Positions 1 through 8,972 are shown, counted from the stretch's first letter. The stretch: DNA of 64,000 bases from Actinoplanes derwentensis (GCF_900104725.1 NZ_LT629758.1:8580001-8644000), one strand, 5' to 3'. The notes: generated from the letters alone by a model not told the origin. Translations and numbers: made by a program.

Positions 1-498
1 GCCAAGGCCCGGACCCCGCTGGAGGATCTGGCAGCGACCGTCCGGACCCTCGGCTACGGCCCGGCCGCCAGCGGCGTCAAGTTCCTGGAGAGCCTCTACT
101 GGATGGCCCGGGACGCCGGGCAGGCGCCGCTGGGCTGGGCGCCACCGAACGGCTATCCGGACGTCGCGGAGGCCTGGGGATCACCGTCCGGGCTGCTGGT
201 CCGGTGGAACTTCCACCTCTCCATCGCGGCCGGCTGGTGGCCGGACACGCTCGTCAAACCGGCGAACCTGGCCACCGGGATGGTCGGGGCGCTGCCGGCC
301 ACCTACGGCGCGCTGATCGAGCGGACCGCCACCCGGCTGACCGGGATCGCTCCTACCGCGAAGCAGATCGACGCGCTTGCCGATTTCTACGGCAAGACCC
401 CTGCGTCACCGTTGAAAGCCGGCGATCCGGCGGCCGGCTGGATGTACCCGTACCTGATGGGGATGCTCTTGAACTCCCCGTCCTTCGCCTTGAGGTGA
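1..498 (+). CDS. DUF1800 family protein, C-terminal part (gene begins before the window)
   Basis: The reading frame is open from the first base and stops with TGA at 496-498, giving the last 165 residues. The text contains features typical of the end of DUF1800 proteins: a helical stretch followed by WMYPYLMG and a final NSPSFALR. DUF1800 proteins are usually encoded directly before a DUF1501 protein, as here, with only two bases between the genes. The biochemical role of the family is not known; it is often exported in soil bacteria. The N-terminus and any signal peptide lie outside the window. Confidence 0.85.
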   Translation, partial: AKARTPLEDLAATVRTLGYGPAASGVKFLESLYWMARDAGQAPLGWAPPNGYPDVAEAWGSPSGLLVRWNFHLSIAAGWWPDTLVKPANLATGMVGALPATYGALIERTATRLTGIAPTAKQIDALADFYGKTPASPLKAGDPAAGWMYPYLMGMLLNSPSFALR

Positions 499-500
499 AC

Positions 501-1742
501 ATGACTCCGGTTTGTGGATGTGAGGAGAACCAGCAGGCCGCGGTCTCCCGCCGGCGGCTGCTGGCGGCGGGCGCGGCCGGGCTGGCCGGTGCGTCGCTGG
601 ACACGAGTCTTGCGTTCGCGGCCGCCCCGGGGTACTCCGGCGACGTGCTCGTGCTGCTGTCGCTACGGGGCGGATTCGACGGGCTCTCCGCCGTGGTTCC
701 GGCCGGTGATGCGGGCTATTACACGGCACGGCCGTCGATCGGCGTACCGCAACCGCAGTTGATCGGGGGTGACGGTTTTTTCGGGTTGAACCCGGCGCTG
801 TCGCCGCTGCTGCCGCTGTGGACCGGCGGGCAGCTCGCCGCGATCCAGGCGGTCGGGCAACCGGCCCCGAACCGGTCGCACTTCTCGGCCATGGAGGATC
901 TGGAACGGGCCGCGCCGGGTACGTCGATCCGGACCGGCTGGCTGAACCGGATGGTCGGGCTGCACGGTGAGCCTGAGGTGTTCCAGGCGGTCGCGATGGG
1001 CACCGCGATGCCCGCACGGGTGATCGGTGGCCTCAGCGTCACCTCGATCGACAGGACGGTGCTCACCGGCGAGCAGCCGGGCCGGTCGATCGCGGCGACG
1101 ATGAACAGGCTGTACGAGTCGGCTCCAGCGGCCCTGAAACGACCGGCCGGGCAGCTCACCGGGGCGCTGGAGTACGCCGCCGAACTGCGCGCCGCGGGCT
1201 ATCAGCCGGCCAACGGCGCGGTCTATCCCACCACCGAGCTGGGTGCGGCCCTGCGCGACGTGGCCCGGCTGATCAAGTCCCGGGCCGGGTTGCGCGCCGT
1301 GACGGTGGACTCCGGCGACTGGGACATGCACGAGAACCTCGGCGCCGCGGTCGCCGGGCGGCGGATGTTCGACCAGCTCAAGGCACTCGCCACCGGGCTC
1401 GCCGCGTTCGCCGCCGACCTGGGGGAGGACACGCTGCGCCGGGTCACCCTGATCACCGTCAGCGAGTTCGGCCGCCGGGTGGCGCAGAACGGGTCGGGTG
1501 GTCTGGATCACGGCTATGGCAACGCGATGTTCGTGCTGGGTGGCAACGTCAAGGGCGGCAAGGTGTACGGGCGCTGGCCCGGCCTGGCCGACGCCCAGCT
1601 GCGCGATGGGGATCTGGCGGTCACCACCGATTACCGCGCGGTGATCGGGGAGATCCTGCGGGCCCGCTGCGGGGTGTCCGCCACGGCGTCGGTGTTCCCG
1701 GGAGTGGACCCGGCCACTCTGGGGATCGTCACCGCTCGCTGA
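501..1742 (+). CDS. DUF1501 family exported protein (Tat signal)
   Basis: A 413-residue protein. The ATG at 501 follows a GAGG ribosome site in the end of the upstream gene. Residues 17-40 read SRRRLLAAGAAGLAGA, a twin-arginine signal, so the protein is probably exported folded. The body has the sulfatase-like DUF1501 fold signs: LSLRGGFDGLS near the start, an NRSHFSAMEDLE segment, a GDWDMHENLG segment and SEFGRRVAQNGSGGLDHGYGN near the end, with His and Asp residues that bind metal in related alkaline-phosphatase-like enzymes. It is almost certainly co-transcribed with the DUF1800 gene. The substrate is unknown. Confidence 0.88.
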   Translation: MTPVCGCEENQQAAVSRRRLLAAGAAGLAGASLDTSLAFAAAPGYSGDVLVLLSLRGGFDGLSAVVPAGDAGYYTARPSIGVPQPQLIGGDGFFGLNPALSPLLPLWTGGQLAAIQAVGQPAPNRSHFSAMEDLERAAPGTSIRTGWLNRMVGLHGEPEVFQAVAMGTAMPARVIGGLSVTSIDRTVLTGEQPGRSIAATMNRLYESAPAALKRPAGQLTGALEYAAELRAAGYQPANGAVYPTTELGAALRDVARLIKSRAGLRAVTVDSGDWDMHENLGAAVAGRRMFDQLKALATGLAAFAADLGEDTLRRVTLITVSEFGRRVAQNGSGGLDHGYGNAMFVLGGNVKGGKVYGRWPGLADAQLRDGDLAVTTDYRAVIGEILRARCGVSATASVFPGVDPATLGIVTAR

Positions 1743-1803
1743 AACCGGCGATATTCCGCAAAACGCCTATACACCCTGAACCGGGGCGTTACACACTTGA
1801 GGC

Positions 1804-2142
1804 ATGTCGAGCAACCTGCTTGCCGAACTCATCGACGCGCGGCGACGGCCACCCGTGCCGGTCCTCCCGGCCGCGCGTCCGCCACTGCTGATCCGCCGGC
1901 ACCTGTCCGACGAGGGCGCGCCGTTCTGGCGGTGGGACTGCACCGGCTGCGGCGAGTACGGCGGCGGGCGGCACCACGAGGACGCGGTGACCCGGGCGCT
2001 GCGGCACTGCCACGAGCACCCGGTCCACCGTTCCTCACTGCTGCCGCCGGCCCACTGCCGGCAGCCGCACACCTACCTACCGCTGCACCCGATGCTCTAC
2101 GCGCTCGACGACGACCCGCCGCCGGAGCCGCTGCGGCTCTGA
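1804..2142 (+). CDS. small protein with Cys/His cluster, function unknown
   Basis: A 112-residue protein with high G/C third-position bias, so it is likely a real gene. A GAGG motif lies just before the ATG. The middle carries CTGCG followed by several His residues and a later CHEH and HCRQPH, which may form a zinc site. The gene is convergent with malQ and its last 46 bases overlap the malQ 3' end, which is unusual and leaves some doubt about the true end of one of the two genes. I do not recognise the family. Confidence 0.55.
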   Translation: MSSNLLAELIDARRRPPVPVLPAARPPLLIRRHLSDEGAPFWRWDCTGCGEYGGGRHHEDAVTRALRHCHEHPVHRSSLLPPAHCRQPHTYLPLHPMLYALDDDPPPEPLRL

Positions 2143-4040
2143 AGGATCCCGGCCACCTTGCGGAACAACGGGTCGGACACCACCTCGGTCAGATCCCGGT
2201 CCAGCGGGATACGCCAGTTCGGGTATTCCTCGAAGGTGCCGGGCAGGTTCGGCTGCCGCAGCTCCAGCAGCACGTCGTGCAGCGAGGCGGTGACCAGCCG
2301 GCACGGTGTCCGGGCCAGGAACTCGTGCATCGCCACCACCACGTCCTCCGGATCGTCCGCACCGTCGGCCAGCAGCCCTTCGGCCCGCAACCGGCCGAGA
2401 AGCAGCTCCCGGTCCAGCGCCCAGGACGCCCGCTCCTGCTCCACCGGCCGGGCCAGCTGACCCAGCTCGGCCCGGACCTCGACCTGCTCCCCGGCCAGGA
2501 AACCGGCAGCCGTCGGCAGATCGTGGGTGGAGACGCTGGCCAGCGCGTTCCGCGGATAACCGGCCGAGGGACGGTAACCGCCGTCGTCGTCCCGGGTGAA
2601 CCAGAGCACCGCCGAACCGAGCATGTTGGTCCGCTGCAGCCCCTCTGTCACCACCGGCAGGACCGTGCCCAGGTCCTCACCGATCACCACGGCCCCGGCC
2701 CGGGACGCCTCCAGCGCCAGGATGCCCAACATGGCCTCCGGGTCGTAGTGCACGTACGTGCCGTTCGCGGGCCCGAGACCGGCCGGTACCCACCACAGCC
2801 GCCACAGTCCGGCCACATGGTCGACCCGCAGGCCCCGGGCGTACTTGAAGATCCGCCGGAGCATGTCCCGGTAGGCGGCATAGCCGGTCTCGACCAGCCG
2901 GTCCGGTCGCCACGCCACGCCACCCCACTCCTGGCCGAGCTGGTTGAACGCGTCCGGCGGAGCCCCGACCCGAGCCTCCATCGCCAGCACGTCCTGAAGC
3001 AGCCAGCCGTCGGCACCGGCCGGTTCGACGGCCACCGCCAGGTCGTACACGATCCCGACCGGCATGTCCCGCGCCTCGTCGAAGACACCGCGGAACTGTG
3101 CCTCCAACAGGTCCTGCACCCAGACGTGGAAGGCGACCCGGTCGCCGCGCAGCTCCCGCACCGCGGGGGCGTCCGGGCGGCGCACCTCGTCCGGCCAGCG
3201 ACGCCAGTCCGGCCCGTGCTCCTCGGCGAGCGCACAGAACCGGGCGAAGTCCGTCAGTCCCGGATCCCGCTCCAGGTCGACCGGCTCGGCCAGCGGCCAG
3301 AGCAGCTCCAGCGCGGCCATCTTGGCGGCGAACACCGCGTTGTAGTCGATCTTCGGCGTCGACGGCGGCCGCAGCGCGTCCACCCGGTCCCGCACCGGGG
3401 CGCCGGCCCGCTGGTACTCGGCGGTGTCGGTCACCCGCAGGTAGAGCAGGTTGGCGAACCGGCGGCTGGACGGCGAATACGGCGACGCCGGCACTGGCGC
3501 CACCGGAGTGATCGCGTGCAGCGGGTTCAGCACCACCAGCCCGGCGCCCGCCGACCCGGTCACGAAATCGCGCAGGTCACCGAGGTCACCCAGGCCCCAC
3601 GAACCGGCCGAGTGCAGCGTGTAGAGCTGCAGCATCCAGCCCCAGGTGTCCGGCGGCTCGGGAAGCTCGGCCGGGACCACCACCAGGGTGACCTCCTGAT
3701 CGCGGCAGCGCAGCCGGTGCCAGCCCAGCGGCAGATCCCCGGTCAGCCGGTCCACCCGGCGGGTGACGCCGTCCTCCAGTGTCACCTCGGCGGTGGCGGG
3801 CAGGTCCCGGCCGGTCCCGGCGCGCAGCACGATCGTGGCGGGCAGCCGGTCGTCGTCCGCCCGGTCCCGGGCCGCGGCCAGCGACAGCCGTACCGCTGCC
3901 GGGGTGCTCGCGTCGACACCCAGCATGCCGAGCACACCGATCACCGACTCGTCGGCGACCTCGGTGTCCTGGCGCTGCCAGTTCTCGTACCGGGTGGCCA
4001 CCCCGTGCGCCTCGGCCAGGGCCACCAGATCCGCGTTCAT
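2097..4040 (-). CDS. malQ: 4-alpha-glucanotransferase (amylomaltase, GH77)
   Basis: A 647-residue disproportionating enzyme that transfers maltodextrin chains between acceptors in the cytoplasm, part of glycogen and maltodextrin metabolism. GH77 signatures are present: YSPSSRRFANLLYL early, the nucleophile Asp in GLRVDHVAGL, the acid/base Glu in VIGEDLGTV and the third carboxylate in STHDLPT. An N-terminal beta-sandwich region of about 130 residues precedes the barrel, as in actinobacterial MalQ. The ATG at 4040 is chosen because AGGAAAGGGG stands just upstream; an in-frame start 12 codons earlier lacks this. The C-terminus ends in a short Gly/Ser-rich tail not needed for the fold. It diverges from the small membrane gene at 4094. 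Confidence 0.95.
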   Translation of the reverse strand: MNADLVALAEAHGVATRYENWQRQDTEVADESVIGVLGMLGVDASTPAAVRLSLAAARDRADDDRLPATIVLRAGTGRDLPATAEVTLEDGVTRRVDRLTGDLPLGWHRLRCRDQEVTLVVVPAELPEPPDTWGWMLQLYTLHSAGSWGLGDLGDLRDFVTGSAGAGLVVLNPLHAITPVAPVPASPYSPSSRRFANLLYLRVTDTAEYQRAGAPVRDRVDALRPPSTPKIDYNAVFAAKMAALELLWPLAEPVDLERDPGLTDFARFCALAEEHGPDWRRWPDEVRRPDAPAVRELRGDRVAFHVWVQDLLEAQFRGVFDEARDMPVGIVYDLAVAVEPAGADGWLLQDVLAMEARVGAPPDAFNQLGQEWGGVAWRPDRLVETGYAAYRDMLRRIFKYARGLRVDHVAGLWRLWWVPAGLGPANGTYVHYDPEAMLGILALEASRAGAVVIGEDLGTVLPVVTEGLQRTNMLGSAVLWFTRDDDGGYRPSAGYPRNALASVSTHDLPTAAGFLAGEQVEVRAELGQLARPVEQERASWALDRELLLGRLRAEGLLADGADDPEDVVVAMHEFLARTPCRLVTASLHDVLLELRQPNLPGTFEEYPNWRIPLDRDLTEVVSDPLFRKVAGILQSRSGSGGGSSSSA

Positions 4041-4093
4041 CCGAACCCCTTTCCTGGAGTATCGCGTTGCGTACATCGGCCAGCATGGGGCAC

Positions 4094-4324
4094 ATGAGGG
4101 AAATGATGGGAAAGCTGAAGAACTGGTTCGCCGTGGCGCTGGCCGTAGTCACTCTGAACGTGCTCGTACCGGCGCAGGCCTGGGCGTCCGAGCCGGTACT
4201 GGAAGCCGCGCGCCGGTCCAGCCGGGGCGGCGGCTTCGGGTTCGTGCTGATGTTCTGCTGCGCGGCAGTGGTGATCGGCGCCGTGGTGATCGTCGTCCTG
4301 ATCACGCGCAGGCGTAAGCGCTAG
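4094..4324 (+). CDS. small exported membrane protein, function unknown
   Basis: About 76 residues. It has a basic start (GKLKNW), a hydrophobic signal-like segment ending AQAWAS, a short Gly/Arg-rich external stretch, then a second hydrophobic segment (VLMFCCAAVVIGAVVIVVLI) closed by RRRKR. This predicts a signal peptide or first helix followed by a C-terminal membrane anchor with a cytoplasmic positive tail. Several ATG codons between 4085 and 4106 are possible starts; 4094 is a compromise. Its stop overlaps the stop of the convergent gene at 4321 by three bases. No family recognised. Confidence 0.55.
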   Translation: MREMMGKLKNWFAVALAVVTLNVLVPAQAWASEPVLEAARRSSRGGGFGFVLMFCCAAVVIGAVVIVVLITRRRKR

Positions 4325-5040
4325 AACTTCTTGAAGAGTTCCGGGACCAGGGTCGGCTGCCAGCCGGGGAGTGAGGTGTGCCGCTCGCGCACCTGGTAGA
4401 TCACGTCGTCGTACTCGACGAACTGCCCGGGTGTGTACGCGGTGAACGCCCGCCACGCCGGAGCCGAGTCCGGGGCGACCGTCACCCGGACGGTGACCGT
4501 CACCCGGTCCACGAGCATGCCCGACGAACGGCGGTCGCCCGTTCCCAGGCCCAGCGCCACGGAGTACGGCACCTTCGCCGCCGGAGTGAAACGCTGCACC
4601 GGGCGGCCGTCGATCATCCAGGTGATCGTCGTCGGGTTCCAGTCGATCGTGTACGTGTGGAAGTCGCCGCCACCGACCGGTGACGCGTCCAGCACGTCGA
4701 CCGTCCCGGCCAGGCTCCGCCCGTCGCCGTCGACCATCCCGATCGCACGCCAGGGCTCGCCCGCCCGGTTCATCAGAACCCTGGCCTCGACCCGGCCGTA
4801 CGCCTGGCCGAAGGTCTTCCGGGTGCGCAGCATCGACCCCAGCACCAGCCGGCCGGAGCCGTCCTGCCAGGCCTTCGCCTCGGACCAGACAGCAGTGGCC
4901 GGTGCGGTGCCCCGCTCGCCGGCGAAGTCGTCGTCGAGCACGACCCGGTCGACCGTCGTGGCCGACGCGGCGGCACCGCACGTCACCGTCACCGCCAGTG
5001 TGGTGGTGACGATCGCCGCGACAGCCCGACCCCAGTTCAT
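4321..5040 (-). CDS. secreted GH16-like protein with C-terminal carbohydrate-binding module; catalytic residues missing
   Basis: A 239-residue protein with a signal peptide (residues 1 to about 27, ending GAAASA). The middle resembles the concanavalin-like GH16 fold: GRVEARVLM, then an HTYTIDWNPTTITWMIDGR stretch seen in many GH16 enzymes. The GH16 active site is normally written GEIDILE; here the same place reads GTVDVLD, so the nucleophile Glu is Thr and the acid/base Glu is Asp. It is therefore probably a sugar-binding rather than hydrolytic protein. The last 45 residues (WRAFTAYTPGQFVEYDD...GWQP) match the short chitin/cellulose-binding module with repeated aromatic residues. An in-frame TTG start at 5076 with CAGGGGC upstream is an alternative. 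Confidence 0.8.
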   Translation of the reverse strand: MNWGRAVAAIVTTTLAVTVTCGAAASATTVDRVVLDDDFAGERGTAPATAVWSEAKAWQDGSGRLVLGSMLRTRKTFGQAYGRVEARVLMNRAGEPWRAIGMVDGDGRSLAGTVDVLDASPVGGGDFHTYTIDWNPTTITWMIDGRPVQRFTPAAKVPYSVALGLGTGDRRSSGMLVDRVTVTVRVTVAPDSAPAWRAFTAYTPGQFVEYDDVIYQVRERHTSLPGWQPTLVPELFKKF

Positions 5041-5130
5041 CAGGGCACTCTGCGCAACCAAGAACACTGTCGGCAAGCCCCTGTGTCCGGATCTTTAAGT
5101 TCGGTCCACGGAGAGTGGCCGGTCCGGAAC

Positions 5131-5673
5131 TCAGTCGAAGTCCGGTGCGCGGGTCTCGTGCATCGCCAGTTCCTCGGCGCTGGCGCCGCCACCGGCCGCC
5201 CCCGCGTCCCAGGCGACACTCTCCGCCTCGTCGTCGAACCCGGAGCCGCCGTCCGGCGCGACCAACCGGCCGACCTGCCGCGGCGAGTCCTCGTCGAGCT
5301 GACCGTCGTCGTAGAGCGAGATCGGCGAGTCCGGGTCGGAGGTGGGACTGGGGCTCCACACGTCCCGGTCGAACTCGCGCTGCTCGGAGCTGCCCACCGT
5401 CTCCTCGTCCGGTTCCGGCGTCTCGGCGCCGAAGTCCGGCTCCTCCTGCCGCAGCCGGCGGTCCAGGGACTCGCCCTGCAGCGCCTCCTCGGGCGTGTCA
5501 CCGAACCGGCCGGAGCCGCCAGGTCCCGTCCCGGCGAGCGCGGCCGGGTCCGGCCCGTCCGCCCATCGCGAGCTGTTCACCTCGTCATATGCCGTCGAGT
5601 CGTCGTCCGCGGTGTCCGGCAGACCGGACGCCTCCGGGTCGGTGACCTCGGCCGGGTAGTCGTTGTCTCGCAT
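5131..5673 (-). CDS. DUF5709 family acidic protein
   Basis: A 180-residue, very acidic, probably largely unfolded protein of a family confined to actinobacteria. Diagnostic pieces are EEALQGESLDRRLRQEEPDF, ISLYDDGQLDED, GRLVAPDGG and a C-terminal SAEELAMHE. The role is unknown. No signal peptide or membrane segment is seen. The ATG at 5673 gives the conserved start; upstream lies hisN on the same strand. Confidence 0.8.
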   Translation of the reverse strand: MRDNDYPAEVTDPEASGLPDTADDDSTAYDEVNSSRWADGPDPAALAGTGPGGSGRFGDTPEEALQGESLDRRLRQEEPDFGAETPEPDEETVGSSEQREFDRDVWSPSPTSDPDSPISLYDDGQLDEDSPRQVGRLVAPDGGSGFDDEAESVAWDAGAAGGGASAEELAMHETRAPDFD

Positions 5674-5716
5674 GCCGGCAAACTACCCACGAACCGGGTC
5701 GATCATGCGACAGATG

Positions 5717-6517
5717 TCAGCCCCGGCGGGCCAGTGCGGTCAGCACACTCTCGTGCAGCAGGCCGTTCGTACCGATCACCGAGCTCTTGTCCGCGGTCGG
5801 CCGGCCGTCCAGATCGGTGATCTTCCCGCCCGCCTCGGTCACGATCGGGATCAGCGCCGCCATGTCCCACAGCGACAGCTCCGGCTCGGCCATCGCGTCC
5901 AGGGCGCCCTCGGCGAGCAGCATGTAGCCGTAGAAGTCGCCGTAGGCCCGGCTGCGCCACACCCCCAGCAGGATGTCCATCATCGCGTCGAGACGGCCGT
6001 TGTCGGCCCAGCCGTTCAGGCTCGCGTAACAGAAGCTGGCGTCGGTCATCTTGCGCACCGACGACACGCTGATCCGGGTCGCCGAGTGCTGGTTACGGCC
6101 GGCGTAGGCGCCCAGTCCGCGCCCGGCCCACCAGCGACGGCCCAGCGCCGGAGCGGAGACCAGCCCGGCGACCGGGGTGTCCCCCTCCATCAGCGCGATC
6201 AGGGTGGCCCAGATCGGCACGCCCCGGACGAAGTTCTTGGTGCCGTCGATCGGGTCGATCACCCAGTACCGGTTACCCGGACCGGCGGTCGCCTCGGTCC
6301 GGCCGAACTCCTCACCGAGCACCCCGTCGCGCGGCCGGGCCCGGGCCAGCGTCGCGCGGATCGCCTTCTCCACCGCGGTGTCCGCGTCGGACACCGGCGT
6401 CAGGTCGGGTTTCGACTCGACCTTCAGGTCCAGCGCCCGGAACCGGGCCATCGAGATGGCGTCGGCGGCATCGGCGAGAACGTGGGCAAGCGCAAGATCA
6501 TCGGCATATCCGGCCAT
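5717..6517 (-). CDS. hisN: histidinol-phosphatase, inositol monophosphatase type
   Basis: A 266-residue Mg-dependent phosphatase of the IMPase fold. The metal-binding motifs are visible: GEEFGR with the first Glu pair, WVIDPIDGTKNFVRG with the DPIDGT signature, and SLWDMAALIPIVTEAGG near the end. In actinobacteria this subgroup (HisN) dephosphorylates L-histidinol phosphate, the penultimate step of histidine synthesis. Neighbouring rsgA and aroA on the same strand match the arrangement in other actinobacteria. A general inositol monophosphatase activity cannot be excluded from sequence alone. Confidence 0.88.
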   Translation of the reverse strand: MAGYADDLALAHVLADAADAISMARFRALDLKVESKPDLTPVSDADTAVEKAIRATLARARPRDGVLGEEFGRTEATAGPGNRYWVIDPIDGTKNFVRGVPIWATLIALMEGDTPVAGLVSAPALGRRWWAGRGLGAYAGRNQHSATRISVSSVRKMTDASFCYASLNGWADNGRLDAMMDILLGVWRSRAYGDFYGYMLLAEGALDAMAEPELSLWDMAALIPIVTEAGGKITDLDGRPTADKSSVIGTNGLLHESVLTALARRG

Positions 6518-6580
6518 GCCGGAAAGTTAGCCCATGAGCCGTTCCCCGGTCCCGCCGAGTTCGTCTTTTGAGATCGCCTT

Positions 6581-7651
6581 TCAGGCGCTGGGCATGTCGT
6601 CCACCGGCTGATCCCGCGGGTCGCCCTCACCGGCACGAGAGGCGAGAAGCCTGCGGTACGAGGCCAGCCGCCGTCCGTCCGCCTTGCCTTGCGCCACCCA
6701 CGCGTCCAAGAAGCAGCCCGCGTCCGAGGTGGTGTGCCCGCAGTTCGGCTGATCCTCCACGGTGCCCTCGACCAGATCGGGGAACCCGTGCAGCAGACTC
6801 TCCGCGCTCACGTGCGCCAGCCCGAAACTCCGGATCCCGGGAGTGTCGATGATCCAGCCCGGGTCCTTGCGTGACTTGCCGACCGCCGGCAGCCGCAGCG
6901 CCACCGCACTCGTCGACGTGTGCCGGCCCTTACCGATCGCGCTGACCACACCGACCGCCCGCAGCGCGTCCGGCACCAGACGGTTGACCAGTGTCGACTT
7001 GCCCACGCCGGAGTGGCCGACCATGACCGAGATCCGGCCGGCCAGCCGGTCCCGCAACTCGTCGAGGTCACTGCCCGGGCGGACCAGCACGTGCGGCAGG
7101 TCCAGTTCGGCGTAGTAGCCGAGCACCTGCTCCGGCCCGGCCAGGTCGGCCTTGGTCAGGCAGAGGAGCGGTTCGACATCGGCGTCGTACGCCGCCACCA
7201 GGCACCGGTCGATGAAACCGGTCCGGGGCGGCGGGTCGGACAGGGCGCTCACGATGACGAGCTGATCGGCGTTCGCGACGACCACCCGCTCCAGCCGGCC
7301 CTCGGGCGTGGTGTCGTCGTCGTCCGCGGTCCGGCGCAGCACCGAGGTCCGCTCCCGGATCCGTACGATCCGGGCCAGCGTGCCCGCGTCACCGGAGGAG
7401 TCCCCGACGAGCGCCACCCGGTCGCCCACCACCACCGACTTGCGGCCCAGCTCCCGGGCCCGCATCGCGGTGATCACGTCGAGGCCGCCGACGTCCTCGC
7501 GGACACACCCGTACCGCCCTCGGTCCACCGCTATGACCAGGGCGTCGACGGCATCGTCGTGTTTCGGCCGGGTCCGGGTCCGGGGCCGGGACGACTTCCC
7601 CGGCCGGATCCGTACGTCGTCCTCGTCGTACTCCCGCTTCCGCGCTGGCAG
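6581..7651 (-). CDS. rsgA: ribosome small-subunit-dependent GTPase A
   Basis: A circularly permuted GTPase that helps late 30S maturation. An OB-fold region is followed by a GTPase domain with TKAD (G4), GHSGVGKSTLVN (P-loop, G1) and DTPGIRSF (G3), in the permuted order G4-G1-G3, then a zinc site (CGHTTSDAGC). The first conventional start is GTG at 7528, but in-frame coding text continues upstream and reads ARKREYDEDDVRIRPGKSS, the usual actinobacterial RsgA N-terminus. No ATG, GTG or TTG occurs there before the in-frame stop at 7751; a CTG at 7649-7651 with GGGAG six bases upstream sits just before ARKREY. I therefore place the start at that CTG (356 residues); the GTG at 7528 is the fallback. 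Confidence 0.9.
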   Translation of the reverse strand: MPARKREYDEDDVRIRPGKSSRPRTRTRPKHDDAVDALVIAVDRGRYGCVREDVGGLDVITAMRARELGRKSVVVGDRVALVGDSSGDAGTLARIVRIRERTSVLRRTADDDDTTPEGRLERVVVANADQLVIVSALSDPPPRTGFIDRCLVAAYDADVEPLLCLTKADLAGPEQVLGYYAELDLPHVLVRPGSDLDELRDRLAGRISVMVGHSGVGKSTLVNRLVPDALRAVGVVSAIGKGRHTSTSAVALRLPAVGKSRKDPGWIIDTPGIRSFGLAHVSAESLLHGFPDLVEGTVEDQPNCGHTTSDAGCFLDAWVAQGKADGRRLASYRRLLASRAGEGDPRDQPVDDMPSA

Positions 7652-7685
7652 ATCGAGCTCCCGTCCCTTGCGCGGAAAAGGGCGG

Positions 7686-8972
7686 TCAGCCCTTCGCCAC
7701 GAGTCCCGCCCAGAGTTCCGGGAACTCGGGCAACGTCTTCGACGTACAACCTACGTCGGTGAGTTCGACGCCCGGCACGGAGAGTCCGATCACGGCGGCC
7801 GCGTGCGCCATCCGGTGATCGGCGTAGGTCTCGAAACCGGCGCCGTGCAACGGCCGCGGCTCGATCCGCAGCCCGTCCCGGAACTCGGTGATCCCGGCGC
7901 CCACCTTGCCCAACTCGGCGGCGAGCGCGGCGATCCGGTCGGTCTCGTGACCCCGGATGTGCTCCACCCCGCGCAGCTCCGACGGCCCCTCGGCGAGCAC
8001 GGCCAGCGCCGACAGCACCGGAGTCAGCTCGCTGACCTCGGACAGGTCGGCGGTGATGCCGCGTAGTGTGCCGGTGCCCCGCACGGTCAGGCCCTCGGCG
8101 GTCTGCGTGACCTCGGCACCCAACCGGGTGAAGATCTCGGCGACCCGGCCGACCGGCTGCCAGCTGTCGGCCGGCCAGCCCGCCAGGGTGACCGTGCCGC
8201 CGGTGACCGCGGCCGCCGCGAAGAACGGCACCGCACCGGACAGGTCCGGCTCGATCGTCCAGGTCCGCCCGCGCAGCGTGCCGGGCTCGACCGTCCACAC
8301 GTCGGGCACACTCTCGTCGACCACGGCGCCGGCCGCGCGCAGCATGTGCGTGGTCATCCGCAGGTGCGGGGCACTGGGCACCGGCGGGCCCTCGTGCCGC
8401 AGTGTCAGGCCCTTGGCGAAACACGGGGCGGAGAGCAGCAGCCCGGAGACGAACTGGCTGGACCCGGACGCGTCGATCACCACCTCGCCGCCCTCGACCA
8501 GACCGGAGCCGTGCACGGTGAGCGGCAGGCCGCCGGTCGGGGAGGACTCGATCGCCACCCCGAGACCGCGCAGCGCCTCGACGATCGGGCCCATCGGCCG
8601 GTTGCGGGCGTGCGGGTCGCCGTCGAACTCGACGACGCCCTCGGCCAGCGCGGCGGCCGGCGGCAGGAACCGCATGATCGTGCCGGCCAGGCCGACGTCG
8701 ACCCGGGCCGGACCGCGGAACGGCCCCGGGGTCACCACCCAGCGATCGGGGTCGGTGGTGTCCACCTCGACACCGATCGCGCGCAGGCCGGCGGCCATCA
8801 GCTCGGTGTCCCGCGCCCGTAGCGGCGCCTCGATCACCGACGGGCCGTCGGCGAGGGCGGCGAGGATCAGGGCGCGCGCGGTCATCGACTTCGAGCCGGG
8901 CAGTCGCACGGTTGCCGTGACCGGGCCGGTGGCGGGCGGAGCGGACCAGGGGCGGGGTTCAGCAGTAGTCAC
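7686..8972 (-). CDS. aroA: 3-phosphoshikimate 1-carboxyvinyltransferase (EPSP synthase)
   Basis: A 428-residue enzyme of the shikimate pathway that joins phosphoenolpyruvate to shikimate 3-phosphate. It shows LPGSKSMTARALIL for substrate binding, GLAGTIMRFLPP in place of the GNAGTAMR motif of enterobacteria (the actinobacterial form), DGDPHARNRPMGP, and a late HRMAHAAAVIGL. The GTG at 8972 gives the usual actinobacterial length; an open frame continues upstream without family sequence. It lies just upstream of rsgA on the same strand, 34 bases away from the proposed rsgA CTG. Confidence 0.95.
   Translation of the reverse strand: MTTAEPRPWSAPPATGPVTATVRLPGSKSMTARALILAALADGPSVIEAPLRARDTELMAAGLRAIGVEVDTTDPDRWVVTPGPFRGPARVDVGLAGTIMRFLPPAAALAEGVVEFDGDPHARNRPMGPIVEALRGLGVAIESSPTGGLPLTVHGSGLVEGGEVVIDASGSSQFVSGLLLSAPCFAKGLTLRHEGPPVPSAPHLRMTTHMLRAAGAVVDESVPDVWTVEPGTLRGRTWTIEPDLSGAVPFFAAAAVTGGTVTLAGWPADSWQPVGRVAEIFTRLGAEVTQTAEGLTVRGTGTLRGITADLSEVSELTPVLSALAVLAEGPSELRGVEHIRGHETDRIAALAAELGKVGAGITEFRDGLRIEPRPLHGAGFETYADHRMAHAAAVIGLSVPGVELTDVGCTSKTLPEFPELWAGLVAKG

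Noticed and set aside
1797..4097. A 766-residue open frame on the plus strand opposite malQ.
   Set aside because: It is the high-GC mirror of malQ: Arg/Pro/Gln-rich text without domains, and malQ has clear catalytic motifs.
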